From Clostridiales bacterium (GTDB lineage Bacteria > Bacillota_A > Clostridia > Saccharofermentanales > Saccharofermentanaceae), in NCBI GenBank assembly GCA_024695545.1, contig JAILHZ010000169.1, positions 1 through 49,491 on the forward strand: a stretch of DNA of 49,491 nt, read 5' to 3'. How positions within the stretch are numbered: the first letter of the stretch is position 1; each line of letters opens with the position of its first letter. Shown here one piece after another: positions 31,876 through 38,738 of the stretch. The position numbers were made by a program, and so were the translations under genes. The notes under the pieces were generated by a model, which saw nothing but the letters and a program-made list of their open reading frames with translations, was not told the origin of the DNA and made no database searches.

Positions 31876-34659
31876 TTATCCCTTCGGCTCGCTTTCTTCC
31901 TGCCTCCAGTTGTCCTTGTTGAAGATGTCCTGATTCTCCAGAGAGTACCACAGGAGCTTGCTGCCCGGATCGATCGTGGTTGCCTCCTTCGGCAGCGACC
32001 AGCTGTCCGCATACAGGATGTACTGCTTTGGCGCATTCTTTTCTTCTGGGCGGTAGATCGGGCGGCCTGTGAACGGATTGACCGCATCATCGATCAGTCC
32101 CTGCATCGCCAGATACGGCGTATCCGCATTGGTCATGAAGGTGTAGTCCGTGGTGTATTCTCCGGCCGCACCGAAGTCCTTGACGAAAAGCACCGGGTTA
32201 TAGGCCATGGCGTCTTTGGAATTGCGGAAAGTTGTATCTGAGATCCGGTCGGCAAAGATCATGTCATCGATGCTCTTCAGCGGCCAGCCGTGGTCAGAGA
32301 CGATGATGATCCTGGTGTTGTCATAGACACCCATCTCCTTAAGATGATCCAGCCAGTTACCGACCTGGATAAAGGCCGCCATATCGCACTGATAGTGGGA
32401 CAGCTGGTTCTGGTCGTTCATGGTGATGGTCTTTCCGTCAAGCGTGAATCTGTCTGTATGCGTCTTGTCGAATTCGGTGTTGTTGACTTCGTATCTCGCC
32501 TCGTATTCCGGCTCCTGAAGCGGCATGACATTGTGCGACGTACCGTTCTGGATCAGAAAGAAATGGTTGTCGGAAGAATCCGACGCATGAGTCATCGACG
32601 GCAGTGCTTTTAGCGCATTATAGGAATTCGAGAATGTGTTCATATACATCGCCGAGATGATGAAGTGCGCGCTGTTGTCGCCCTTTTGCATGATCGAGCG
32701 CGTCTCGTCCGGTGCGAAGTACTTACCGTCGGCATAAAGAAGCGGCTGGAGAACGAGCGGGGAAGACTTCATCAGGCTGTAGCAGAAAAAGTTCCTCTTC
32801 CAGGTCGAGACGATCTGGGACTTATTGACATCCTCGTCAAGGAAAAGGCCGTACTCTGTGTTATAAGCATCGATCGCCGGATACGGATCGTAGATCGAAA
32901 GATCCGGGATGACACTGTAATTGGCGTACGGCGGATCGAAGACATCGACCTTGTAGCCGGCATCCGAGAAGATCAGGGGCATCGTAAGAAGCGCTTCATT
33001 GTGCTTCTCGACAAGCGTTTTGTCGTCTCGGGAATTGATGGCAACCGGCGTATAGTCATACCCGCCGAAAAGCGACGGTGCCGCGATGACGGTGAGCATG
33101 CCGTAGGAAAGCGTATTCGGGTACCAGGTAAAGCCGGAAAACTGGTCTTTTAACTCCGGTCTTTCTTCGAAGATGTACGGAAGGTACGAAGAGACGGCGC
33201 GGTCGAGCATGATCACGACGACGTTCTTTCCGTCTTTACTCAGTTCCACATGCGGGATCTCCTTCGTCGTATTTGCCGCGACCCTTCGGATATTGGGCAT
33301 CTCGGCTTCGATCTTATAGATGTTGTACCCGGAAAGCACAAAGGCGACGGCCAGGAAAACCGGTGCCACGAAACGGATGATCGCGGGTGCTTTTTTACAA
33401 AGAAGAATGACCAGTGCGATGGTCAGGATCACGGAAAGAAGATTAAGAATTACGCGGCTGGACGGCAGATAAAAACCGGGATCGAACTCAAGATCGGAAG
33501 AGAGGATATTCTCGTTCTTTCCGAAGATCAGGAAGTCGACCGTGCTTAAGAAAGCGAAGCACCAGATCACGACCGTCGCGCGGCGCTTGTTCTTTGGTCT
33601 TGCCAGGTAATAGAACAGTCCTCCCCATACGGCAAAAGCACCGAGCGCCGTAAGGAATGCGTAGATGATGTATCTGACCGGCGAGTGGACCGCTGTCAGT
33701 ATGATGAACTCGGCAGGAGAGGCCAGGACAACATACGACGGGATCAGCGCGCCGAGAAAAACACTCAGGAAAAGCGTACCAAGAAGGAAGAGTTTATTAT
33801 CCGGAGAGGGCCCGGCATCAGTGCTTTTCGGGCGGAAAGAAGAGCGGATGCTGCCAAGAAGGAGCATGATCAGGCCGACCATGAACATGAAGATCCGCGT
33901 ATTCGAGGGACCCTTGAAGAAAGCCGCGTAGACCAGAAGGAGAAGGCCCGCGATGGCGATCGTGATGCGGATCGTGCGCTTCTTGTCTTTGCTCGCGCGG
34001 ACGATGTTCTTGATGAGGGAGAATATGTTGTTCAGCGTCCAGTACAGGACCAGACCCGACGGGGAATTGTAGAGTAGTACGAGGAAAATCAGGGCCATGC
34101 CGTGGAGCGTGATCTTATCCTTGAATTTTTGTCCCTTCGTGTAGATCTCTGACGAGACGATGTTGATCAGAGTCATCAGGATCGGCAGGAAGTTAATGGT
34201 GAAGCCGCTGATGGAAAAGAGCCTGTCCGGCTGACCGAGGTCCTTAAGAAAAAGAAAACTCGTGCCGCGGATTACCGGAAGATTCGAAAGGAAGTTATAC
34301 GCCGCGATGAAGAACGGCACTTCAAGGATCAGCGCGATCGAGCTTCGAAGCGCGTAGATCGGCTTGTACTTGTTTTCTTTGTAGAGGGACTGGAGCATCA
34401 TATAGCGCTCATCGCCCTTGAAAGTCTTCTTGATGTGCTCGATGAATGGCGCCATCTTCTCCTGACGTTTGCGCTCCTCATCCTGGATCGCGTCCGCCCG
34501 GTTATAGAAGGGAAGAAGCAGGAGATTAACAACAAGACTCAGCGGAAAGATCGCTGCACCGGCCGATGCCAGAAGATCGAAAGCTATGCTGAACACTGTT
34601 TCAAAGATTAACGTCAGCGGTGACAGAAAAAGCTGGTACAGAATTGCACCCAAAGACAT
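31876..34659 (-). CDS. YidC/Oxa1-like domain fused to LtaS/EptA-like phosphotransferase (paralogue 3)
   Basis: 927 residues, ATG 34659 with AAGGAT upstream, own promoter. It is closer to paralogue 1 than to paralogue 2 (shared GQPD-, VIAAP and ESEP ends). YidC-like part (1-225) again has Asn instead of the groove Arg (PLSLVVNLLLLPFYNRADAI). After about eight extra membrane helices, the outside domain has Asp486 (VIMLDRAVSSY), Thr523 (MLTVIAAPSLFGGYDY) and SDHG with Asp789. MTNADTPYLAM, also present in the others, lies near the metal site of the second half. All three paralogues are full length with no frameshift, which argues for separate roles rather than decay. Downstream an octamer copy pairs with AAAAGC to form a small stem. 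Confidence 0.85.
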   Translation of the reverse strand: MSLGAILYQLFLSPLTLIFETVFSIAFDLLASAGAAIFPLSLVVNLLLLPFYNRADAIQDEERKRQEKMAPFIEHIKKTFKGDERYMMLQSLYKENKYKPIYALRSSIALILEVPFFIAAYNFLSNLPVIRGTSFLFLKDLGQPDRLFSISGFTINFLPILMTLINIVSSEIYTKGQKFKDKITLHGMALIFLVLLYNSPSGLVLYWTLNNIFSLIKNIVRASKDKKRTIRITIAIAGLLLLVYAAFFKGPSNTRIFMFMVGLIMLLLGSIRSSFRPKSTDAGPSPDNKLFLLGTLFLSVFLGALIPSYVVLASPAEFIILTAVHSPVRYIIYAFLTALGAFAVWGGLFYYLARPKNKRRATVVIWCFAFLSTVDFLIFGKNENILSSDLEFDPGFYLPSSRVILNLLSVILTIALVILLCKKAPAIIRFVAPVFLAVAFVLSGYNIYKIEAEMPNIRRVAANTTKEIPHVELSKDGKNVVVIMLDRAVSSYLPYIFEERPELKDQFSGFTWYPNTLSYGMLTVIAAPSLFGGYDYTPVAINSRDDKTLVEKHNEALLTMPLIFSDAGYKVDVFDPPYANYSVIPDLSIYDPYPAIDAYNTEYGLFLDEDVNKSQIVSTWKRNFFCYSLMKSSPLVLQPLLYADGKYFAPDETRSIMQKGDNSAHFIISAMYMNTFSNSYNALKALPSMTHASDSSDNHFFLIQNGTSHNVMPLQEPEYEARYEVNNTEFDKTHTDRFTLDGKTITMNDQNQLSHYQCDMAAFIQVGNWLDHLKEMGVYDNTRIIIVSDHGWPLKSIDDMIFADRISDTTFRNSKDAMAYNPVLFVKDFGAAGEYTTDYTFMTNADTPYLAMQGLIDDAVNPFTGRPIYRPEEKNAPKQYILYADSWSLPKEATTIDPGSKLLWYSLENQDIFNKDNWRQEESEPKG

Positions 34660-34695
34660 GAATCGATCCTTCTTTCGAGTAAGTCAACTTAGGAA

Positions 34696-34724
34696 ATTAT
34701 AACATTATGAGAAATCTATCTCAA
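34696..34724 (-). promoter_or_regulatory. Promoter of paralogue 3
   Basis: Minus strand: TTGAGA (34719-34724), 17-base spacer, TATAAT (34696-34701) with extended TG (TGTTATAAT). It matches the promoter at 31731-31759 in -35, spacing, -10, and the bases next to each hexamer. Confidence 0.85.
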
Positions 34725-34837
34725 TTAGCGTATATAGAAGCTTCAATCATTTCTTTAACGACTTCTTTTAAGAAGAAGCAAGATATCGAGAGATTTATCA
34801 AAACTATGAACAATTACATAATAAATTGAAAAATCGC

Positions 34838-34889
34838 CTGTTATTCTATGAACAACAGGTTAAGGCTCTCTTTTCAAGAGACCCTTAAC
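34838..34889 (+). promoter_or_regulatory. Tandem hairpins in the leader of the small island gene
   Basis: CCTGTT (34838-34843) pairs with AACAGG (34854-34859); then GTTAAGGCTCTC (34859-34870) pairs with GAGACCCTTAAC (34878-34889) with one mismatch. No U-run follows. The rest of the 260-base gap is AT-rich with no clear element besides the paralogue 3 promoter. Confidence 0.4.
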
Positions 34890-34920
34890 TCTTACTGATT
34901 AACAAGAAGGGGGAGTTTTT

Positions 34921-35301
34921 ATGGATAGATATGAATTATTGAACGGATTAGAAATATTGGCAGCTTATTTACCATATTATTACGCTGTGTGTAATGAGAT
35001 AAATGAAAGAAAAGGAAAAATATTCAAGAGCAGACAGAGGGATCAGGATCTTCTGCGATCACAACAGATGGCTTGGAACTATGTAGCTCCATATATTGGT
35101 CTTGTGCCGCAGCAGTATCACACTCCGGAAGCTTTATATGCGATAAGAGATAATGTAAAGTTTGGTCGGGCGAATTCAATATATGAAGCAATCTCTTTAT
35201 ATCAAATGCAGTTCCAAATTCAGGATATACAGAGACAGGCAGCGCATGATAGATATATGAGAAATGTGGCAACGGCTATATCGGAATGGAGAAGGTATTA
35301 G
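34921..35301 (+). CDS. Small protein of unknown function at the start of the accessory island
   Basis: 126 residues, no membrane segment or signal peptide. It is rich in Tyr, Gln and Arg and looks wholly helical (LLNGLEILAAYLPYYYAV, AISLYQMQFQIQDIQRQAAHDRYM). I recognise no family. AAGGGGGAG is a strong ribosome binding site seven bases upstream, which supports real translation. Codons are AT-richer than in the genes to the left, marking the left edge of the island. Two leader hairpins precede it. Confidence 0.55.
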   Translation: MDRYELLNGLEILAAYLPYYYAVCNEINERKGKIFKSRQRDQDLLRSQQMAWNYVAPYIGLVPQQYHTPEALYAIRDNVKFGRANSIYEAISLYQMQFQIQDIQRQAAHDRYMRNVATAISEWRRY

Positions 35302-35572
35302 CAAATTTTTACTGTTTGCACTTCCCTATGATATCTTCTATCAGATTTCTGTTGCCCCTATATTAAAATGCTAAGTATACATTTTGACTTGCATTAATCT
35401 GATATACGTGGATTGCGTAGAATCTCTAATGGTTTTCCAGAGAACTCTATTCTCCACACTTGGGAGCCGTATTTAGTATGTACAGAGAAATGGGAAAACT
35501 AAGAACGATCTCTAAGAGATGTTGAGTACATTCAACAGATTAATCTGAATAATTAGTAAGGAGACATCAGAT
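35302..35572 (+). other. AT-rich non-coding gap with short palindromes
   Basis: No open frame of use. TTGACT at about 35376 could be a -35 without a good -10. Near its end CAGATTAATCTG (35536-35547) is a perfect palindrome next to GTTGA-N6-TCAAC (35521-35536), just before the Sel1 gene's AAGGAG, and may be a regulator site. No known RNA family is recognised. Confidence 0.4.
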
Positions 35573-36892
35573 ATGAATGATCGATTAGAAGCAATACTTC
35601 AAACTGCTTATTACTATCGAGAAGGCGACTGTGTTGAGCGGAATGTTGAAGAGTCTGTTCGTTTGTACAACTATGTTTTAAAAGAAGAACCCAATAATGC
35701 GCGTGCTCTTTTTGGTTTGGCCTATTGTTATTATGATGAGGATCAGCCAACAAAAGACACAAATAAGTGGCTTCCACTATTTTTATCGGCGGCGCAACAA
35801 GGACATATAGGATCGCAATATACGTTAGGCTGCTATTATATGGATATTCGAGATTATCAAAGTGCACTATATTGGTTGCATTTGGCAGCAGATCAGGAGG
35901 ACATAGGATCAATTTATCTGATACAACACATCGTTTTTGATTGCGATGAAGCTGGTCCGTATATGAGTTATATTGAAGCACTCCGATATCTTCATAAGGC
36001 ATACGATCTCAAGGCTGATTATGCGGCGAGACGATTGGGTCACATATACTATAGTTTCGACAAGGGTGGTATTCAAGATTATAAGAAAGCGATTCGGTTT
36101 AATCAGGAAGCAGCTGTAAACGGAGATTCGACAGCAGCTTTTTATGTTGCTGATTCATATCTTTTTGGAAGAGGTGTAGAAAACAATGTTTTTGAAGCTA
36201 TTAGCTGGTTTAAGTTCTCATACGATCTTGGAGAGCAGAACGCCCTACTGAAATTGGCATATTTGTACTATAAAGCAGATGAAGTGGGTTTTGCTCCGAC
36301 TTTGGACATGAGACACAAGATTATTGATGAGACATGTGACATAACAGATCATTATACACGCCCTATGATGATATATGAGGATGACGGTAAATTTGGTGCT
36401 CCGAACCATATTAAAGCAAATTTTTATGCGAAAAAGTGCGATGATTATACAAAAAAGAATGGCAGTTATTCTGAGGAAAATAACGCTGAGCTTCAGCTAG
36501 GGAGAAGTCGAGTTCTGAGACAGTTTGAATTCGAAGGCGCGCTGTATGAGTGGTGTATGACACCAGAAACGGACATAGCCAAAAAACGCGAGGCTATTAG
36601 TCATTTCGAAAGGAATATCGAAGAATACGCTGATTTGAATTCTCTTAGGACATTAGCATGTCTTTATGCTGGAATAACCGGGTTCCCACGATTTGATGCA
36701 AATTCATTTACCACCAAAATGATGCCTAAAGATCTTCTTATCAATAGTTGTAAAGCGGTGGTTAATTACGACCGGGCATTTGAATTGCTTGACAAAGGTA
36801 TTGAATGGGGCGATGAAATCTGTAGAACAATTTGCAAAGGCTTATGTAGACTGATACGGAGAGATTTTGATAGATCTCATGTGCGGAGGTAA
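35573..36892 (+). CDS. Sel1-repeat (TPR-like) protein
   Basis: 439 residues, no signal peptide. Several Sel1-like repeats are visible: ARALFGLAYCYYDEDQ, GSQYTLGCYYMDIRDYQSAL, AARRLGHIYYSFDKGGIQDY, AAFYVADSYLFGRGVENN and NALLKLAYLYYKADEVG, each with the small-residue A/G-x-x-x-L-A-Y pattern that packs helix pairs. Such proteins are scaffolds in signalling or are effectors and immunity partners in accessory regions. AAGGAGACATC precedes the ATG. Its stop codon overlaps the ribosome binding site of the zinc-ribbon gene, so both are expressed together. AT-rich codon use sets it apart from the core genes. Confidence 0.75.
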   Translation: MNDRLEAILQTAYYYREGDCVERNVEESVRLYNYVLKEEPNNARALFGLAYCYYDEDQPTKDTNKWLPLFLSAAQQGHIGSQYTLGCYYMDIRDYQSALYWLHLAADQEDIGSIYLIQHIVFDCDEAGPYMSYIEALRYLHKAYDLKADYAARRLGHIYYSFDKGGIQDYKKAIRFNQEAAVNGDSTAAFYVADSYLFGRGVENNVFEAISWFKFSYDLGEQNALLKLAYLYYKADEVGFAPTLDMRHKIIDETCDITDHYTRPMMIYEDDGKFGAPNHIKANFYAKKCDDYTKKNGSYSEENNAELQLGRSRVLRQFEFEGALYEWCMTPETDIAKKREAISHFERNIEEYADLNSLRTLACLYAGITGFPRFDANSFTTKMMPKDLLINSCKAVVNYDRAFELLDKGIEWGDEICRTICKGLCRLIRRDFDRSHVRR

Positions 36893-36894
36893 AC

Positions 36895-37065
36895 ATGCGT
36901 GTATGTAATCGTTGTCAAAATATGATAATGGAATCTGATGATTTTTGTAGTTTCTGTGGTCAGAAGCAGACAGATTCCTTGAAGACAGAAAGTTTGTCAC
37001 AAAACAACGGAAATATGCCGCTTTTCTCATGGGATGAACTTATAAGAGCCGTGGAAGACGAGTAG
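36895..37065 (+). CDS. 56-residue zinc-ribbon protein
   Basis: A short frame that is easily missed: GGAGG (36885-36889) stands five bases before ATG 36895. It starts MRVCNRCQNMIMESDDFCSF and has Cys4, Cys7, Cys18 and Cys21, a classic zinc-ribbon pair (CxxC...CxxC). The rest is polar with an acidic end (WDELIRAVEDE). It begins three bases after the Sel1-repeat gene. The likely role is an adaptor or regulatory partner of that protein; no family function can be assigned. Confidence 0.75.
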   Translation: MRVCNRCQNMIMESDDFCSFCGQKQTDSLKTESLSQNNGNMPLFSWDELIRAVEDE

Positions 37066-37236
37066 TAGTATTCATGCGCAATTGAGATTATCCTAAAACC
37101 AAAACTGAAATAGACTTTTTTGAAGAGTTTTGAGCATCCGGTGCAAAGAATCGTTAAGCTTTATATGTACGATTCTAGGGGTTTTATCTCAAGTAAAATC
37201 GATAAGGATTCTATAGATAAATAAGGTCAGATGAAA

Positions 37237-37270
37237 AAGGAAGTGACTCCCACTTCCTTCTTCGTTTTTG
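37237..37270 (+). terminator. Rho-independent terminator after the zinc-ribbon gene
   Basis: AAGGAAGTG (37237-37245), loop ACTCC, CACTTCCTT (37251-37259), then CTTCGTTTTT. The stretch 37066-37236 before it holds no gene that I can see. Confidence 0.75.
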
Positions 37271-37297
37271 AAAGCGGCTTTATGGAAAATGAATTAA

Positions 37298-37341
37298 ACT
37301 TATTTGTACAGGTTGTACAAATAAGTTGTGCGAGGTATAAT
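37298..37341 (+). promoter_or_regulatory. Promoter with 13-base-arm operator for the HTH-DUF3990 pair
   Basis: ACTTATTTGTACA (37298-37310), GGT, TGTACAAATAAGT (37314-37326) is a perfect inverted repeat. The -35 TTGTAC (37313-37318) lies inside its right arm, and TATAAT (37336-37341) follows at exactly 17 bases. A repressor bound here would block RNA polymerase, as in autoregulated toxin-antitoxin operons. Confidence 0.85.
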
Positions 37342-37363
37342 CAATATCAAGGAGGGAGCGAGT

Positions 37364-38215
37364 ATGATTTCCGTTAATTGTGGGTACAATATAGCAGAAG
37401 ATATTGCCTTTATTATGGAAGCCCAAGGCTTGAAAAATACGGATCTGTCTGACAAAACTGGTATCTCGAGAGTAACGCTGGATGTAATTAAGAAGAGCGG
37501 TAAAACTACGGATAGTGTTTGTGAGAAGTTTTACTCGTATGCCTATGCCAACAAGTACAGGATCAATACTGTCAGAGAGGAAATCCTGAAGGAGAGGTTT
37601 CACGATGTCCTTTTCCATGGTTCGAAAGACGGAATTTCTGAAGTAACGGTTACGGGCTCGAGAAAGAACTGTGATTTTGGTAAAGGATTTTATTGCGGTG
37701 AAACATATAATCAGGCATTATCTTTTGTCTGTGAGAACGCAGGATCATCCGTCTATTCCTTTCGTTATTCGCTGGATGATCTGAAGATTAAAAGATTAAC
37801 CTGTTCACTTGATTGGATGCTGGCGATCTGCTTTTTCCGTGGAACGCTTGGTGATTTTTCTTCAAGTGATAAGATCAAAGCAATCATTTCGGAGATTGAA
37901 GAATCAGATGTGGTTATTGCGCCCATAGCGAACAATAAAATGTTCTATATTATGGCTCAGTTTACTGAAGGTGAGATAAATGCTGATGTAGCACTCCATT
38001 CCCTGTCTGCATCTGATCTCGGTCTGCAGTATGTATTCCGCTCTGAAAAGGCGTTAAAAAGTTTAAAGCCTATGGAGAGATATTTCATTTGTGAGCCGGA
38101 ACGGGAAGATTGCCGAAAAGCACTTGTTTCGCGAGGGTATGAGATAGATACGAAGTTGAAGCTGGCAAAACGAGAGTTTAGAGATGGCTTATATATTGAG
38201 GAAGTACTGAAATGA
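37364..38215 (+). CDS. HTH plus DUF3990 protein, probable ADP-ribosyltransferase-like toxin
   Basis: 283 residues from ATG 37364, which has AAGGAGGGAGC upstream; an in-frame start at 37328 lies within the promoter region and is rejected. Residues about 5-65 form an Xre-like helix-turn-helix (NIAEDIAFIMEAQGLKNTDL, SDKTGISRVTLDVIKK). Residues about 78-240 match DUF3990: VLFHGSKDGIS, then NCDFGKGFYCGETYNQALSF, the pattern of an ADP-ribosyltransferase-type fold (HGS and GFY standing for the H and Y positions). The HTH probably binds the perfect palindrome directly upstream. The stop overlaps the next start by four bases. I call it a toxin by family context; activity is unproved. Confidence 0.75.
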   Translation: MISVNCGYNIAEDIAFIMEAQGLKNTDLSDKTGISRVTLDVIKKSGKTTDSVCEKFYSYAYANKYRINTVREEILKERFHDVLFHGSKDGISEVTVTGSRKNCDFGKGFYCGETYNQALSFVCENAGSSVYSFRYSLDDLKIKRLTCSLDWMLAICFFRGTLGDFSSSDKIKAIISEIEESDVVIAPIANNKMFYIMAQFTEGEINADVALHSLSASDLGLQYVFRSEKALKSLKPMERYFICEPEREDCRKALVSRGYEIDTKLKLAKREFRDGLYIEEVLK

Positions 38216-38685
38216 AGAAATTTGATCATGATGGGTTGTTATTAGCTGAATATCAGGGACGGCTGTTCGAGAAATCTTCTGATCTGACCTGCTCGTCTGC
38301 TGTGTTTTTACGAAGGTTTCTGCACTCGGACTTGCTGATCATGTTGGATACAAATGAAACGTCGGCTTTTTCTCTTGATGTGAACGATGGAATGAATTGT
38401 ATTCTTGAGCAGTTTGGAGATACGGATTATGGAAAGAACCGGTATTCGAAAAGTGCTCTGTTCTGGATGGGGTATATGTACCGTTATCTTTCATACACAA
38501 GAGAACAACCGACAAATCTAATCATGAAGCTTTTTCCACATAAACAGATGAATGATGTCTTTTTCTCATTCCATACCCAGGATCCGGAATGGTGTGTCCG
38601 TAGTTTGCTTGAAATGAATGGTTTATCTGAAGAGATATTTGATAACAATTACAGATTAAAAAGAATAATGCAGATGAATGCTTAA
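38212..38685 (+). CDS. Partner (probable antitoxin) of the DUF3990 protein
   Basis: 157 residues starting in the stop of the DUF3990 gene (ATGA). No known motif stands out; it is soluble and helical (YSKSALFWMGYMYRYLSYTR, LEMNGLSEEIFDNNYRL). An Asn/Asp-rich first third (LDTNETSAFSLDVNDG) is followed by the conserved-looking SALFWMGYMYR element, which resembles that of proteins often coded beside DUF3990/DUF3791 genes in Lachnospiraceae (memory-based, weak). Position and coupling are the main evidence for an immunity role. Confidence 0.5.
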   Translation: MKKFDHDGLLLAEYQGRLFEKSSDLTCSSAVFLRRFLHSDLLIMLDTNETSAFSLDVNDGMNCILEQFGDTDYGKNRYSKSALFWMGYMYRYLSYTREQPTNLIMKLFPHKQMNDVFFSFHTQDPEWCVRSLLEMNGLSEEIFDNNYRLKRIMQMNA

Positions 38686-38738
38686 CGCATTTTCAATATA
38701 ATAGTTAGCGGATCTGATTTAGTGAGGATAGGTTGATT

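Noticed and set aside
24722..34659. YidC-like genes as decayed copies or as the housekeeping insertase
   Set aside because: All three frames are intact with conserved catalytic residues in the outside domain, and they lack the groove Arg and the rnpA-yidC-mnmE context of the normal insertase.
34660..38730. Island as prophage or integrative element
   Set aside because: No integrase, phage gene, transposase, direct repeats or attachment site can be seen at its borders.
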